The position numbers and the translations under genes were made by a program. A DNA stretch of 64,000 nucleotides, taken from the NCBI RefSeq assembly GCF_002873335.1, contig NZ_MCUW01000027.1, forward strand, positions 232,459 through 296,458, read 5' to 3'. The DNA is from Vibrio sp. 10N.286.49.B1 (lineage in GTDB: Bacteria; Pseudomonadota; Gammaproteobacteria; Enterobacterales; Vibrionaceae). The notes under the pieces were generated by a model. The model made no database searches. It was not told where the DNA came from and saw nothing but the letters and a program-made list of their open reading frames with translations. Positions 1 through 8,368 of this stretch are shown in pieces. How positions within the stretch are numbered: position 1 is the stretch's first letter; each line of letters starts with the position of its first letter.

Positions 1-574
1 ACGAGAAGTTTAGTGTCACTAAGCCACGTTTACCTTCAACATCAAACGTTGCGCCGGTAAACTCAACTACAGGGTGGTTAAGATCGATTCGATCGAACTC
101 GACTTCCATACTTTCGTATATGACTAATGGGCGCTGGCAGTTGATCATCATCTGCTGCTCTTGCATGAGTGGCACCATAATATGTGGAAAATTCATGCCC
201 GAGAACTGTACATAACTGGTAACAAGATGTTCGATGAATGCTTGATCGTGACTGACGGCACCGTCACGTGTCATGTGTAAGTATTCTTTGTTATTACTAT
301 CAACTAGCGCGCTTTCTGTATCACACCTCTTGCTTACACTCAGCGGTATACCATCTGTGACCATGCCAGAAAAATCAAAGCGCATTTTTTGACTAATGCC
401 TTCTTTTTGCAGTAATACTGCAAATAATAGATCGCCCGGTACACAAAAGCGTTTTGCATCTTCGTCATGAATTGGGTTGAAGTCCTCCGCTACTTTTTTT
501 GCAAAATGGCTTGCTTGCAGGCGCGTGAATTCAAAATGGTCGTTGGTGCTGGTTACGTAAGGCGTTAGAAACAT
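1..574 (-). CDS. DUF3581 family protein, 3' end cut by window edge
   Basis: The minus strand reads open from an ATG at 574 to the window edge, about 191 residues. The protein starts MFLTPYVTSTNDHFEFTR and continues through a segment containing HFAKKVAEDFNPIHDEDAK and then FCVPGDLLFAVLLQKEGIS. This matches my memory of the DUF3581 family, which is conserved in Vibrio and related gammaproteobacteria and whose role is unknown. The NPIH...D and PGDLLFA patterns resemble a hot-dog fold of the MaoC type, but that is inference. The C-terminal part lies outside the window, so its length cannot be checked. The 260 bases between its start and the next gene hold its promoter region; I see no clear operator there. 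Confidence 0.8.
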   Translation of the reverse strand, partial: MFLTPYVTSTNDHFEFTRLQASHFAKKVAEDFNPIHDEDAKRFCVPGDLLFAVLLQKEGISQKMRFDFSGMVTDGIPLSVSKRCDTESALVDSNNKEYLHMTRDGAVSHDQAFIEHLVTSYVQFSGMNFPHIMVPLMQEQQMMINCQRPLVIYESMEVEFDRIDLNHPVVEFTGATFDVEGKRGLVTLNFS

Positions 575-833
575 AATACTCTTCGATTTGACACTATTGG
601 TCCGGATTATATATGAGTATCGCTGGCAAATGGTCTATCCAGTGATAAATATGACGAGATCTTGTCTTTCTATGGGATGGGCTATTAATTGAAAGAGTAA
701 AAAGAGCGATTCACGAATGAAGCATAGTCAGAACAGAACCATGCTTGCGGTTTATGTGCGTCCAGAACAATGCTAGCAGGGTAAGCTGGCAGTACTAGTG
801 CCTGGCGTACCCTTAGCGGTGCTCCTGCCTTTA

Positions 834-2057
834 TTAAACTTGAGCCTGTTTGAAGATGAGGGTTCTAGAAGCCGCAACGAGGCATATGATGCACAACAGC
901 GCAGTGACGATGCCCACTAGAGAAAGGGTGAACACTGAGCTGTAGCCAAATTGGTCAATAGATATTCCAGCCAACATGGCACCCACCCCAAATCCGCCAG
1001 CCATACAGAGCATCAGTAATCCTTGAGTGAGCGCTGGAGAGGTAGGGCTTAGACGCCCAGCAATGGCAGGAATGATCATATCGTTCCAAGACATCGCCTG
1101 CATGAGAAGCACTAATAGGGCAACGGGAATCATGCTATGTACATCTTTTCCTGCCGTGAGCCAGAACAAGGTGCCAATGATTAAATAAACAATTTGCGCG
1201 GTAAACCAGACATTGAAAGGGCCGCTTTTTTGCATCCATCGTCCTGCTGATTCCAACATAAATATACTAATGAAAGCCGACACGGCCATACCTAACGCAG
1301 AGTTTCCTATTTCAACGTGGTACACCTCTTTGATCAGGAGTGGGCCTAGTTCCATTAGGTTTGACGACAAGAACATAGAGAAAAATACGGCGAGCAGAAA
1401 CAGTAACCATGGTAAAAATCGTGTATTGGTACCGCTTGAATGGCCTTTTGAGCGACTCTCAAGATTATGTGAATTGGAGTGTTTGGATTGATCTTCAGTA
1501 ATGATAGCGGGAGGAGGGGCAATAGAGACCAGAAAGAGAACACAGGTAACCAAAGCCAATAATATCAGCAGTTGCTCATCACTCTCTACAGCATATGATT
1601 CTGCGATAGCAATGAGCACCGCGGTGACGATAATACCGAAAAATTGACATTGAAAAAGGTTAGTCAGACCTCGGCCTTCTTCTTCTTGGTTTTTGCTGGT
1701 GGCGATAACAAAAGTTGGGTTGAGTACTAATAGCGACACACTGCCGAGTCCAATCAATAACCCAACGGTCCAATAGATTGGCATGGTCGTTTCAGCGAAG
1801 TAGAGAATGAGCAAGGCGATGATATGAATAAACAACGCCATTCTTTGTAAGATGCGATGGCATGAATATTTGTCCGCAATGCCTCCAATGAGAGGCGCGA
1901 ATAAGCCAGCACCACCGATTAATGCCATTACTTGGCCAAGTAGTGCACCACTAGAAGTCCGTTCTATGATGATTGGGTTGAGTAGAATTGCAATGCCAAC
2001 CCATTGGACGATTCCAAGGGAAGATTGCGCTAGGTGCCATAAACGAAAACCATTCAT
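834..2057 (-). CDS. MFS transporter
   Basis: The 407-residue protein is almost entirely hydrophobic and shows about twelve membrane segments in two halves, split by a polar loop near residues 190-215 rich in Ser, His and Lys. The loop between segments 2 and 3 carries GGIADKYSCHRILQR, a version of the MFS motif A (G-x-x-x-D-x-x-x-x-R/K). It is therefore an inner membrane proton-coupled transporter of the major facilitator type. The substrate cannot be told from sequence; general drug or metabolite efflux is the usual guess. The start is supported by AAAGGA about 10 bases upstream. It stands alone, with an opposing promoter region on its 5' side. Confidence 0.8.
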   Translation of the reverse strand: MNGFRLWHLAQSSLGIVQWVGIAILLNPIIIERTSSGALLGQVMALIGGAGLFAPLIGGIADKYSCHRILQRMALFIHIIALLILYFAETTMPIYWTVGLLIGLGSVSLLVLNPTFVIATSKNQEEEGRGLTNLFQCQFFGIIVTAVLIAIAESYAVESDEQLLILLALVTCVLFLVSIAPPPAIITEDQSKHSNSHNLESRSKGHSSGTNTRFLPWLLFLLAVFFSMFLSSNLMELGPLLIKEVYHVEIGNSALGMAVSAFISIFMLESAGRWMQKSGPFNVWFTAQIVYLIIGTLFWLTAGKDVHSMIPVALLVLLMQAMSWNDMIIPAIAGRLSPTSPALTQGLLMLCMAGGFGVGAMLAGISIDQFGYSSVFTLSLVGIVTALLCIICLVAASRTLIFKQAQV

Positions 2058-2237
2058 GTACAGACGTTCCTTTATTTATAATTTACTCATGAATTTTCAA
2101 TGAACTAGAAAAACATACAAGTAAATTACCCACTGTTACCCTCTCAAAGGTAGTAAAAGCCTTGTAGTGAGAATGGTTTTTAGCTCAGAGATGCTTTATA
2201 AGCGCGGTGATTCGTTCGTTGTTTGAATAATTGCAGG

Positions 2238-2261
2238 GCAGTAATCGCGAGTAATTACTGC
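2238..2261. promoter_or_regulatory. 8-bp perfect inverted repeat upstream of the DUF333 lipoprotein gene
   Basis: GCAGTAAT and ATTACTGC flank an 8-base spacer about 85 bases before the start at 2345. It could be an operator or an RNA hairpin in the leader. Nothing else in the 287-base gap between the divergent genes was recognisable. Confidence 0.3.
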
Positions 2262-2344
2262 GATGTATTTGAATAGATGGGAAATTCATCTAGGGTTTAG
2301 ATAGGGCAAGAAGACTGACGCCTACACAAGAAGAGGAAATACGA

Positions 2345-2701
2345 ATGAAAACAGCTCTAACAGCAGTACTTGTATCCAGTTTATTTTTGTTTGGTTGCGC
2401 AAAATCCGACGTAGCAAAAGAGGAAGCCGAACTTAATATGGCAAACCCGGCAGCTGTGTTCTGTGAGCAGCATGGAAGCTATGACCTTGCAACCGGGAAG
2501 TGTGCACTTAAATCTGGCGAAACCGTTGATGCTTGGACTTATTATAGAGAACACAACAGCGCTGATAAAACAGAAGCGCAACGCTTTTGTGAAGCCAAAA
2601 AAGGTGTATATCTAGCGGAGAAAAAGCAATGTGAGCTTGCTAACGGCGATGTGATGGATGCTATGGACTATTTTCGAGATCATCAAAGCTCAAGTAATTA
2701 A
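2345..2701 (+). CDS. Lipoprotein with two tandem DUF333 repeats
   Basis: The 118-residue protein has a lipoprotein signal ending in LFLFGC, with Cys18 as the predicted lipidated residue. Two similar modules follow: residues about 32-70 (NPAAVFCEQHG ... TGKCALKSGETVDAWTYYREH) and about 79-112 (AQRFCEAKKG ... KKQCELANGDVMDAMDYFRDH). Each has the paired cysteines and the terminal W/M-x-Y-F/Y-R-x-H pattern of DUF333, a small periplasmic or membrane-anchored domain of unknown function that was once labelled putative hemolysin. The Cys pair in each repeat probably forms a disulfide. GAGGAAATACG precedes the ATG. It reads in the same direction as the following hydrolase lipoprotein, 68 bases away. 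Confidence 0.8.
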   Translation: MKTALTAVLVSSLFLFGCAKSDVAKEEAELNMANPAAVFCEQHGSYDLATGKCALKSGETVDAWTYYREHNSADKTEAQRFCEAKKGVYLAEKKQCELANGDVMDAMDYFRDHQSSSN

Positions 2702-2769
2702 CGAACTTCCAATTGATTTAATTATGTAGCTGAACGTTACGAAGTAATACTACGTTGGGAGAGCGAGCG

Positions 2770-3963
2770 GTGATTCTAGTAAAATGGCTATCCACGTTGC
2801 TAAGCACATTACTGTGTATAGTGCTGCTCGGTGGATGCAGTAATAGGATCATCGACGCTAACCCTAGCATGTATGAGCGTTCACATTCATTATCGCCCTA
2901 CCGGCAAGCAACGTTTTCGCTTTACGCAACGGAAACTCGTGACTGGTTGTCAACGTATCGCGTTTTTCATGGGGCGGGCTTTGACAAAGAAATGAAGGCT
3001 GTCAGTCCATATAAGTTAGTACCAAACAAGGCCAATGGCCAAGGGGTATTACTGGTGCATGGTCTGGGCGATTCGCCTTACTCATTTGTTGATATTGCAC
3101 CGTATTTGTCCGCTCAAGGTTACCTTGTCCATGTGATGCTTTTGCCTGGACATGGCTCTCGTCCTGCTGATCTTATGAATCCTACCTATGATGATTGGGT
3201 GGAGTCTGTTGCCCACCAAGTTGACCTACTCAGACAAGAGGTCGATTCAGTTTGGCTTGGTGGCTTTTCAACGGGTACCAATTTGGTCACCAGTTACGCG
3301 GCTGGTCGAGCGGACATCAATGGCTTATTGCTTTTTTCTCCGGCTTTTAAGCCCAAAGACCCATTAGCTGGGTTGGCTGGGTTTGCGAGCTACTTTGTTG
3401 ATTGGGTCAGTGTGGAAAAAGAACAAAACTACTCCCGTTATGATTCGTTGGCGATGCATGGTGCCGCGTTGTATTACCAAAGCGCCGTAGAAGTTCAAAA
3501 AAAATTAAATGCAGACCCACTTGATGTGCCGGCTATTCTGATGCTTGCAGAAAGTGATGAGTTAGTCGATGCAAAGGGGATCTATGATTTGTTCAAGGTG
3601 CGTTTTAGCCATCAAGAGTCAGAGTTGATTTGGTTTGGGGATCGCAGTTACAGCGACCCTCGTTTCGTAAAATTTCCCATGAAACTGCCCGAATTTTACA
3701 TCCAAAGTGGTTCCCATATATCGGTGTTGTATAGTGCAAGCAATCCACTGTACGGAAGACAAGGTTTGATGCGCCAATGCGGAGGTAGCCAAGAAGGGGA
3801 GGTATACAAAGTTGACTGTCCTAAAATGCCGACATTGAGTCACGCGGCGTGGGATGTCTTCGAAGATGATACGATCAGCGCTCGGTTGAGTTGGAATCCT
3901 TATTTTGAACAGACGATGCAACGAGTACTGAGTTTTATGCAAAGAGTACCAGTGAAAAATTGA
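2770..3963 (+). CDS. Alpha/beta hydrolase lipoprotein
   Basis: The 397-residue protein starts at a GTG (2770) with GGGAGAG six bases upstream; an in-frame TTG at 2755 is less likely. The signal peptide ends in VLLGGC, with Cys23 as the lipid anchor. The fold signature is clear: the oxyanion strand region VLLVHGLGDSPYSF, the nucleophile elbow GGFSTGTN (Ser167), a likely acid in LAESDELVD and a likely catalytic His in LSHAAWDVF near the C terminus. This is the serine-hydrolase layout of esterases, lipases and carboxylesterases. It probably works on the periplasmic face of a membrane. The substrate is unknown. No terminator is visible in the next 170 bases. Confidence 0.8.
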   Translation: MILVKWLSTLLSTLLCIVLLGGCSNRIIDANPSMYERSHSLSPYRQATFSLYATETRDWLSTYRVFHGAGFDKEMKAVSPYKLVPNKANGQGVLLVHGLGDSPYSFVDIAPYLSAQGYLVHVMLLPGHGSRPADLMNPTYDDWVESVAHQVDLLRQEVDSVWLGGFSTGTNLVTSYAAGRADINGLLLFSPAFKPKDPLAGLAGFASYFVDWVSVEKEQNYSRYDSLAMHGAALYYQSAVEVQKKLNADPLDVPAILMLAESDELVDAKGIYDLFKVRFSHQESELIWFGDRSYSDPRFVKFPMKLPEFYIQSGSHISVLYSASNPLYGRQGLMRQCGGSQEGEVYKVDCPKMPTLSHAAWDVFEDDTISARLSWNPYFEQTMQRVLSFMQRVPVKN

Positions 3964-4133
3964 TATGTTGTGATACTGAATTAGCTTACTAGTACGCTAT
4001 ATTGATCTTCATCATAATAATTCAGACGGTAAATTTATTTTTATTAATAGGTGACGATTTTATGTTAACAGCATCTCATATTGCCAACGATATGGATGAC
4101 AATTTTCTTAATCTATAGATAATTAACATAGTA

Positions 4134-4156
4134 ATTTGAAATACGATGTTTCAAAT
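4134..4156. promoter_or_regulatory. 8-bp perfect inverted repeat touching the tnaC ribosome binding site
   Basis: ATTTGAAA at 4134-4141 and TTTCAAAT at 4149-4156 flank a 7-base loop. The 3' arm ends directly against the AGGTG Shine-Dalgarno sequence (4157-4161) of the tnaC leader. It may be an operator or an RNA hairpin that tunes leader translation. I found no convincing full CRP site between 3964 and 4134, although catabolite control would be expected for this operon. Confidence 0.4.
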
Positions 4157-4166
4157 AGGTGCAACA

Positions 4167-4241
4167 ATGGATATTTTCAACATGACAAATAGTTGGATTA
4201 CATTAGATTATAAGATCGCATTTTTCTTCCCTTCGAGATAA
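4167..4241 (+). CDS. tnaC: TnaC tryptophanase operon leader peptide
   Basis: A 24-codon reading frame starts at ATG 4167 behind AGGTG with a 5-base spacer. It begins MDIFNMTNSW and ends AFFFPSR. In the E. coli TnaC peptide the residues that sense tryptophan and stall the ribosome are Trp12, Asp16, Lys18 and Pro24. Here Trp10, Asp14, Lys16 and Pro22 have exactly the same spacing (0, +4, +6, +12). The peptide ends two residues after the Pro, so stalling would occur just before the stop, as in Proteus vulgaris TnaC. An in-frame ATG at 4146 would add seven residues but has no ribosome binding site. The roughly 205-base spacer to tnaA begins with a C-rich stretch at 4243-4257, which could serve as a Rho loading region. 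The role is predicted: tryptophan-induced antitermination. Confidence 0.85.
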   Translation: MDIFNMTNSWITLDYKIAFFFPSR

Positions 4242-4446
4242 GCCTACCTCTCGCACTGTTTTGTGCACGCTAAATTTAACTAAGTAATTACCAGTATTAT
4301 ATAACTTAGGTATTACTGCGTTTGTTTTATTGTAATAAAAATCAATGTCTAGATATTTATCTGGATAACATTGTTATTTAATTATTCTTGTTTGCTTTTG
4401 ATTATCTGGTCTAAAACAAGAATAAATAGAAGAGTAGGATAATATT

Positions 4447-5907
4447 ATGGAAAACTTTAAACATCTCCCTGAACCATTCCGTATTCGCGTCGTCGAGCCA
4501 GTGAAACGCACCACCCGTGAATACCGTGATGAAGCCATTATAAAAGCAGGAATGAACCCTTTCTTGCTAGACAGTGAAGACGTGTTTATTGATCTATTAA
4601 CGGACAGCGGCACAGGCTCTATTACTCAAGAGATGCAAGCTGCGATGTTACGTGGTGATGAAGCTTACAGTGGCAGCCGAAGCTATTATGCACTTGCCAA
4701 TGCCGTTAAAGATATTTTTGGTTATGATTTAACGATTCCAACCCACCAGGGCCGTGGTGCAGAGCAAATCTATATTCCGGTATTGATTAAAAAACGCGAA
4801 AAAGAAAAGGGATTAGACCTAACCAAAATGGTCGCGTTATCTAACTATTTCTTTGACACCACACAAGGTCACACGCAAGTTAACTGCTGTGTTGCTAAGA
4901 ACGTATACACTAAAGATGCCTTTGACACTGCTGTTAACGCAGACTTTAAAGGAAACTTCGATTTAGAAAAGCTGGAAGAAGCCATCATCGATGCAGGTGC
5001 TGCAAACGTACCTTATATCGTGAGCACCATTACTTGTAACTCAGCAGGTGGTCAGCCTGTTTCAATTGCAAACCTTAAAGCGGTGTATGAAATCGCTCAG
5101 AAGTATGATATCCCAGTCATTATGGACTCGGCTCGCTATGCTGAGAATGCGTATTTTATTCAACAGCGTGAAGAGGGTTACAAAGACTGGACGATTGAAG
5201 AAATTACTCGCGAATCTTACAAGTATGCCGATGGCCTTGCGATGTCAGCGAAGAAAGATGCCATGGTACAAATGGGCGGATTGTTGTGCTTTAAAGATGA
5301 AAGCATGATGGATGCTTACACTGATTGTCGCACGCTTTGTGTTGTACAAGAAGGGTTCCCTACCTATGGTGGCTTAGAAGGCGGCGCGATGGAGCGTTTA
5401 GCTGTAGGCCTTTATGACGGCATGCGTCAAGAGTGGCTGGCTTACCGTATTAACCAAGTGCAATATTTGGTTAATGGTTTAGAAGCGATAGGTGTTGTCT
5501 GTCAGCAGGCGGGTGGTCACGCTGCGTTTGTCGATGCTGGTAAGTTGCTTCCGCATATCCCAGCGGATCAATTCCCTGCTCATGCGTTGGCTTGTGAGTT
5601 GTACAAAGTCGCAGGGATTCGCGCGGTAGAAATTGGCTCTCTGTTGTTAGGTAGAGACCCAGCTACTGGCAAGCAGCACCCTTGCCCAGCAGAGTTACTC
5701 CGCTTAACGATTCCTCGTGCGACCTACACTCAGACTCATATGGACTATGTCATTGAGGCATTTGAGAAGGTTAAAGAGAATGCGCACAAAGTGAAGGGGC
5801 TAGATTTTACTTACGAGCCTGAGGTGTTGCGTCACTTCACAGCTCGATTAAAAGAAGTAGAAAAAGTCACGGCTCACGCGCCACAAGCTCAGCTCGAAGA
5901 AGCTTAA
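4447..5907 (+). CDS. tnaA: Tryptophanase (tryptophan indole-lyase)
   Basis: The enzyme splits L-tryptophan into indole, pyruvate and ammonia using pyridoxal phosphate. The 486-residue protein matches family length and is full. Its N-terminal [20 protein letters not shown], the GSRSYYAL and [11 protein letters not shown] segments, [11 protein letters not shown] and the PLP-binding [13 protein letters not shown] are all present. Lys270 falls at the same number as the E. coli PLP lysine. Tyrosine phenol-lyase is the close relative, but the TnaC leader and the following aromatic permease argue for tryptophanase. The start has AGGA 8 bases upstream. Expression is probably set by tnaC. Indole made here would act as an intercellular signal, as in other vibrios. 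Confidence 0.95.
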   Translation: MENFKHLPEPFRIRVVEPVKRTTREYRDEAIIKAGMNPFLLDSEDVFIDLLTDSGTGSITQEMQAAMLRGDEAYSGSRSYYALANAVKDIFGYDLTIPTHQGRGAEQIYIPVLIKKREKEKGLDLTKMVALSNYFFDTTQGHTQVNCCVAKNVYTKDAFDTAVNADFKGNFDLEKLEEAIIDAGAANVPYIVSTITCNSAGGQPVSIANLKAVYEIAQKYDIPVIMDSARYAENAYFIQQREEGYKDWTIEEITRESYKYADGLAMSAKKDAMVQMGGLLCFKDESMMDAYTDCRTLCVVQEGFPTYGGLEGGAMERLAVGLYDGMRQEWLAYRINQVQYLVNGLEAIGVVCQQAGGHAAFVDAGKLLPHIPADQFPAHALACELYKVAGIRAVEIGSLLLGRDPATGKQHPCPAELLRLTIPRATYTQTHMDYVIEAFEKVKENAHKVKGLDFTYEPEVLRHFTARLKEVEKVTAHAPQAQLEEA

Positions 5908-5917
5908 TCTCCAACAA

Positions 5918-5948
5918 AGGGCGTAGCAAGCAAGCTACGCTCTTTTTT
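5918..5948 (+). terminator. Hairpin with T tract after tnaA
   Basis: GCGTAGC (5921-5927) and GCTACGC (5934-5940) flank a 6-base loop and are followed by a run of seven T after one C. It sits between tnaA and tnaB, so it may only partly stop transcription and lower tnaB relative to tnaA. Confidence 0.8.
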
Positions 5949-6026
5949 TATCGATACCTATAATAATTAAAAATTTAAAATTAGTTAAAAACTAATTCAA
6001 TTACGTGAACCTTACGAGAATATATT

Positions 6027-7241
6027 ATGAATAAGAATCCATCTTTAATAGGTGGTGCCTGTATTATTGCCAGCGTATGTGTCGGTGCTGGAATGTTAGG
6101 GCTACCAAGTGCAGGGGCAGGGGCGTGGACGGTTTGGTCTTTATTCGCTATTGCGATTACTATGATAGTAATGACTATATCGGGTTGGATGTTATTAGAA
6201 GCATTCAAAAACTACGGCCTTAAAGTTTCATTTGATACGGTGACAAAAGATTTATTAGGCTCAAAGATTAATTTTTTAAATAATATAACGGTGTATTTTG
6301 TAGGTGGTATCCTACTTTATGCGTATATTACTTCATCGGGACTTATTTTAAAGGATGTCCTTGGGCTGAATGCCAAATTAGCGTCTGCCTTATTTGTTCT
6401 TATCTTTTCCACTTTTGTTTGGCATTCCACTCGAGCGGTCGATCGTATTTCCGTCGTACTTATCGCTTTTATGGTTCTGAGCTTTGTCTTCGGGGTATCT
6501 GGTCTTGCCGTCAAAGTCGATATGGGTGTGTTATTCGATACGATTAGTCAAGAAAACCATTACGCTCCGTACGCAATGGCGATGTTACCTGTTGCACTGA
6601 CATCGTTTGGCTACCATCACTCGGTGTCGTCAATGAGAGCGTATTACGGCTCAGAGGCTAAGGCGAAACAAGCCATTCTTGGCGGAACGATTATCGCCTC
6701 TTTATTGTATTTTGTTTGGCTTGTTAGCATCTTTGGTAATCTACCTAGAGCGAGCTTTGGACCTGTTATAGAGCAGGGAGGGAACGTTGACGCTTTGCTA
6801 ACAGCGTTGGGTTCAGTGATTGAATCTGATCGAGTGGCGAATGCAATCAATACGTTTTCAATGGCGGCGATACTTTCTTCTTTTATTGGCGTCGGGCTGG
6901 GGGTATTCGACTTCCTAGCAGACTTTTTTAAATTTGAAGATACTCGCCAAGGTAGAACCAAAACATGGTTAGTAACGTTCTTACCACCGCTTGTTTTATC
7001 GGTACTATTTCCCTTTGGTTTCGTTATCGCTATCGCGTACGCAGGCGCAGCAGCCACCGTATGGACATGTATTATTCCTGCACTTTTAGCGAAGAAAACA
7101 CGAGAAGGAAACAACGGCTCGGAGGGCTTTAAAGCGCCCGGTGGCATGGTAATGATTTATATCGTCATTGGTTTTGGTGTATTAACGGCAACGTTTCACT
7201 TTTTATCGATGTTGGGGTTATTACCTGTGTTTACGGGGTAA
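6027..7241 (+). CDS. tnaB: Aromatic amino acid permease (TnaB/Mtr/TyrP family)
   Basis: The 404-residue integral membrane protein starts with the family hallmark SLIGGACIIASVCVGAGMLGLPSAGAGAW, shortened here for reference to residues 6-34, which forms the broken first helix of HAAAP transporters. About eleven membrane segments follow, with a conserved SFGYHHSVSSMRAYYG stretch in the middle. The family imports tryptophan, tyrosine or phenylalanine by proton symport. Directly behind tnaA, the likely substrate is tryptophan. The start lies 119 bases after tnaA, beyond a hairpin terminator, so it may have reduced or separate expression. Confidence 0.88.
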   Translation: MNKNPSLIGGACIIASVCVGAGMLGLPSAGAGAWTVWSLFAIAITMIVMTISGWMLLEAFKNYGLKVSFDTVTKDLLGSKINFLNNITVYFVGGILLYAYITSSGLILKDVLGLNAKLASALFVLIFSTFVWHSTRAVDRISVVLIAFMVLSFVFGVSGLAVKVDMGVLFDTISQENHYAPYAMAMLPVALTSFGYHHSVSSMRAYYGSEAKAKQAILGGTIIASLLYFVWLVSIFGNLPRASFGPVIEQGGNVDALLTALGSVIESDRVANAINTFSMAAILSSFIGVGLGVFDFLADFFKFEDTRQGRTKTWLVTFLPPLVLSVLFPFGFVIAIAYAGAAATVWTCIIPALLAKKTREGNNGSEGFKAPGGMVMIYIVIGFGVLTATFHFLSMLGLLPVFTG

Positions 7242-7285
7242 TCGTTCGTACTCATCATCCACGAGTGATTAACCCAATAGTGTTT

Positions 7286-7357
7286 GTTCGTTGTTTATGA
7301 CGTGTTCTTGGCATGACTCAACACATCATAATACTCAATACATCATGAACGACGAAC
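7286..7357 (+). promoter_or_regulatory. Long imperfect RNA hairpin between tnaB and ridA
   Basis: The arms 7286-7306 and 7337-7357 pair over 21 positions in RNA, with 20 pairs including four G-U pairs and a single C-A mismatch, around a 30-base loop. The 3' arm ends about 30 bases before the ridA start. There is no T tract directly after it, so a simple terminator is unlikely. An RNase III processing site or a translational control element is possible. Confidence 0.5.
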
Positions 7358-7388
7358 ACCATGAATGTATTTTTTAAGGAAAATGTCA

Positions 7389-7769
7389 ATGACAGCAATT
7401 GTTACCCCACAAGCACCACAAGCGATCGGCCCTTATGTTCAGGGTGTGACGTTTGGAAATATAGTGATGACCTCAGGCCAACTCCCTCTTCACCCAGAAA
7501 CGAAAGTGATGCCAGAAGATGTTGCGGAACAAACTACTCAATCTCTTAATAATGCGCTTGCGATAGTTAAAGAGGCGGGCCTAGAAGCGTGTCACATCGT
7601 CAAGACAACGGTTTTTGTCAAAGATTTGAATGATTTTTCAAAGGTGAACGCTGCGTATGAGGCCTTTTTTAGCCTTCATCAAGCTCCGTTTCCAGCGCGT
7701 TCGTGCGTTGAAGTGGCGAGACTGCCGTTGGATGCAAAAGTAGAAATTGAGGTGATAGCGGTACATTAG
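7389..7769 (+). CDS. ridA: RidA family enamine/imine deaminase
   Basis: The 126-residue protein belongs to the YjgF/YER057c/UK114 family. Typical segments are APQAIGPYVQG, SGQLPL, KTTVFVKDL and ARSCVEVARLPLDAKVEIEVIAV. Arg104, Cys106 and Glu119 line up one position before the E. coli RidA residues Arg105, Cys107 and Glu120. RidA hydrolyses 2-aminoacrylate and other enamines or imines released by PLP enzymes. I chose ATG 7389 because AAGGA lies 8 bases before it; two upstream in-frame ATGs are spaced too closely to that site or lack one. Its place behind tnaA-tnaB fits a role in clearing aminoacrylate made by tryptophanase, which is an inference. Confidence 0.9.
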   Translation: MTAIVTPQAPQAIGPYVQGVTFGNIVMTSGQLPLHPETKVMPEDVAEQTTQSLNNALAIVKEAGLEACHIVKTTVFVKDLNDFSKVNAAYEAFFSLHQAPFPARSCVEVARLPLDAKVEIEVIAVH

Positions 7770-7801
7770 GTGTGAGTTAAGAAGTAAGATTTTGCTCAGG
7801 G

Positions 7802-7822
7802 GGCGCCAGTAGGTTTGGCGCC
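7802..7822. other. GC-rich hairpin after ridA
   Basis: GGCGCCA and TGGCGCC flank a 7-base loop. No T tract follows on either strand, so it is not a standard intrinsic terminator. It lies between the convergent ridA and the 73-aa gene and may protect mRNA 3' ends. Confidence 0.4.
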
Positions 7823-7916
7823 TCATATCAAGCTAGGAGCGTGTCATGCTATAAGCCTAGTTCCCCATAATATTACTCAAGTAAGCACTATAAGAACGTT
7901 GATATCATTGACGACC

Positions 7917-8138
7917 CTATTTACTTCGCCAAGTTTTACTTACCCAACCTCCTGCGTTTTCGTCAAAATAGCTACCGGTAAACTCTTGTTTGAATTCAAC
8001 AACATTGTCTCGATGCGGGTGTTGGTCGATCAATTCGTTGATGTATCTAGCCATTGGGTCATTGCATTGCTCTCGTACTTTTCTTTCGGCGACTTCTTTA
8101 ATGACTTGCATACGGTACGATTTACTCATTTTCTTCAT
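7917..8138 (-). CDS. Small protein of unknown function, 73 aa
   Basis: The start is well supported: AGGAGG lies six bases before the ATG at 8138. The protein begins MKKMSKSYRMQVIKEVAERK and ends GGWVSKTWRSK, is highly charged and has no signal peptide or membrane segment. The N-terminal half (residues about 8-40) looks like a continuous amphipathic helix. The C-terminal half has aromatic residues and glycines. I do not recognise the family. It stands alone, convergent with ridA. Confidence 0.65.
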   Translation of the reverse strand: MKKMSKSYRMQVIKEVAERKVREQCNDPMARYINELIDQHPHRDNVVEFKQEFTGSYFDENAGGWVSKTWRSK

Positions 8139-8368
8139 CTTTAACCTCCTTGGTCATGGGCGTTATCAAACCATAGGAGGTAATTAGAAGTCGGTCAAAT
8201 AATGAACAATGTTTTGTTGAGAAAGTCATTCATTAGTGGTAACGCGATCAATATGAGTCATAAGAAAGTATAAGTTACATCCAGTATGTTACTGCCAATG
8301 TTAAGGATTACAGATTATTGTCTTAAGAAGTTTTAACAAGTTCCCTTGTTTTGATCGGAGATACATCA

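Noticed and set aside
3966..3985. Possible CRP half-site TGTGA near the end of the hydrolase gene, before tnaC
   Set aside because: Only one half fits; the second half has almost no match to TCACA, and the site lies far from the expected promoter.
6644..7147. Long minus-strand frame inside tnaB (167 codons)
   Set aside because: It is a shadow of a hydrophobic gene in the opposite strand; it has no ribosome binding site and a Pro/Ser/Thr-rich unlikely product.
8139..8368. Guanidine riboswitch before the arginase-family gene
   Set aside because: No ACGR-loop hairpin pair or conserved ykkC core was visible in the leader.
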